Source: Candidatus Colinaster equi
Lineage (GTDB): Bacteria > Bacillota > Clostridia > Lachnospirales > Lachnospiraceae
NCBI GenBank assembly: GCA_018064425.1
Contig: JAGHVF010000040.1
Coordinates: forward strand, 1-54,098
DNA: 54,098 bases
Reading direction: 5' to 3'
In this document: positions 53,835 through 54,098 of the stretch, piece after piece
Position numbering within the stretch: position 1 is the first letter of the stretch
Layout of the letters: every line of letters starts with the position of its first letter
Translations under genes and position numbers: made by a program
The notes under the pieces: model-generated
Told to the model about the DNA's origin: nothing
Database searches by the model: none
The model's input: only the letters and a program-made list of their open reading frames with translations

Positions 53835-54098
53835 TTAACTCACAGTATTGAAATTAACAGGTAAAACAAGATAAATATAATTATTTTCCTTATCTCTTAT
53901 AAAACATGGTGCTTTTGCATTTACAAGATAGATATCAATATCTTCATCATCAATTACTCTTAATGCATCAATAAGGAATTTTGGATTAAATCCAATCATT
54001 AAATCTTTACCTTCTTTTGATATATCAATACTTTCATTAAATCCACCAACAGTTGAATTAATCTTTAATTCAATATTTGAATCTGCAATATTCATAAT
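53835..54098 (-). CDS. dnaN: DNA polymerase III beta clamp, C-terminal part only
   Basis: Only the last 88 or so codons are in the window; the gene continues past the right edge. The visible third domain has FNPKFLIDALRVIDDEDIDI and ends LVLPVNFNTVS, matching the usual YLVMPVR-type end of the clamp. It slides on DNA and tethers polymerase III. The stop lies ten bases before yaaA. dnaA is expected just outside the window. Confidence 0.92.
   Translation of the reverse strand: MMNIADSNIELKINSTVGGFNESIDISKEGKDLMIGFNPKFLIDALRVIDDEDIDIYLVNAKAPCFIRDKENNYIYLVLPVNFNTVS

Overview
The window looks like an oriC-proximal stretch of a motile, low-GC anaerobic Firmicute, most likely a Lachnospiraceae member. 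Three things point there: the order dnaN-S4(yaaA)-recF-gyrB-gyrA at the right edge, a flagellin/FliS/DUF6240-like block, and a clostridial-type Tad pilus locus that includes DUF5702-like, Flp1-like and DUF6382/FHA-like proteins. The family is inferred from gene content and protein style; species cannot be fixed by eye. Nearly every gene is on the minus strand. With dnaN at the right edge, leftward transcription should run with the replication fork. The plus-strand exceptions are tRNA-Lys, 3571-6790 and one acyltransferase at 31808-32914.

Layout from left to right. 1-164: a tRNA-Lys 3' part and two facing terminators. 165-3417: a minus operon of a CapA-like phosphoesterase, an aldehyde dehydrogenase and a lipoprotein. 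3571-6790: a plus-strand island with a lipoprotein, an SDR oxidoreductase plus TetR regulator behind a promoter carrying a clear operator palindrome, and a methyltransferase with its own promoter and palindrome. The island ends at a two-way terminator, an inverted tRNA-Pro fragment and an intact tRNA-Pro. 7005-13167: a radical SAM enzyme, fliS, flagellin and a large DUF6240-like, possibly FliK-like, protein. 13268-20946: glgB, a large TPR/pseudo-AAA+ protein, a YhhN membrane protein, a CarD-family regulator, a HIT protein and a flavodoxin-SCP2 fusion. 20996-30453: an eleven-gene Tad pilus operon with a promoter and a folded leader. 30727-32914: two acyltransferase-3 proteins in divergent orientation and an unlisted 41-residue membrane peptide.

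32917-47901 is a long, tightly packed minus-strand run. From its 5' end it encodes dGTPase, a CPA2 antiporter, a membrane-anchored GH25 lysozyme, MurG, cysteine synthase, a DUF4173-like membrane protein, a possible PD-(D/E)XK protein, a GNAT enzyme, nicotinate phosphoribosyltransferase, a 2-hydroxyacid dehydrogenase, S-adenosylhomocysteinase, an FGGY sugar kinase and an AraD-type epimerase/aldolase. 47975-54098 holds gyrA, gyrB, recF, yaaA and the end of dnaN.

The most interesting items are a cluster of proteins whose nucleotide-binding sites look lost (TadZ-like and TPR/AAA+), Tad components with extra domains (a TadC with a probable Ig-like insert and a pseudopilin with two Cys/His modules), the inverted tRNA-Pro fragment next to a regulated plus-strand cassette, the AhcY-kinase-AraD grouping without AraA, and a structured leader on the Tad operon. 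No CRISPR array, transposase or phage gene was seen. Start codons were moved from the longest ORF wherever a Shine-Dalgarno sequence or an overlapping terminator argued for a later start.
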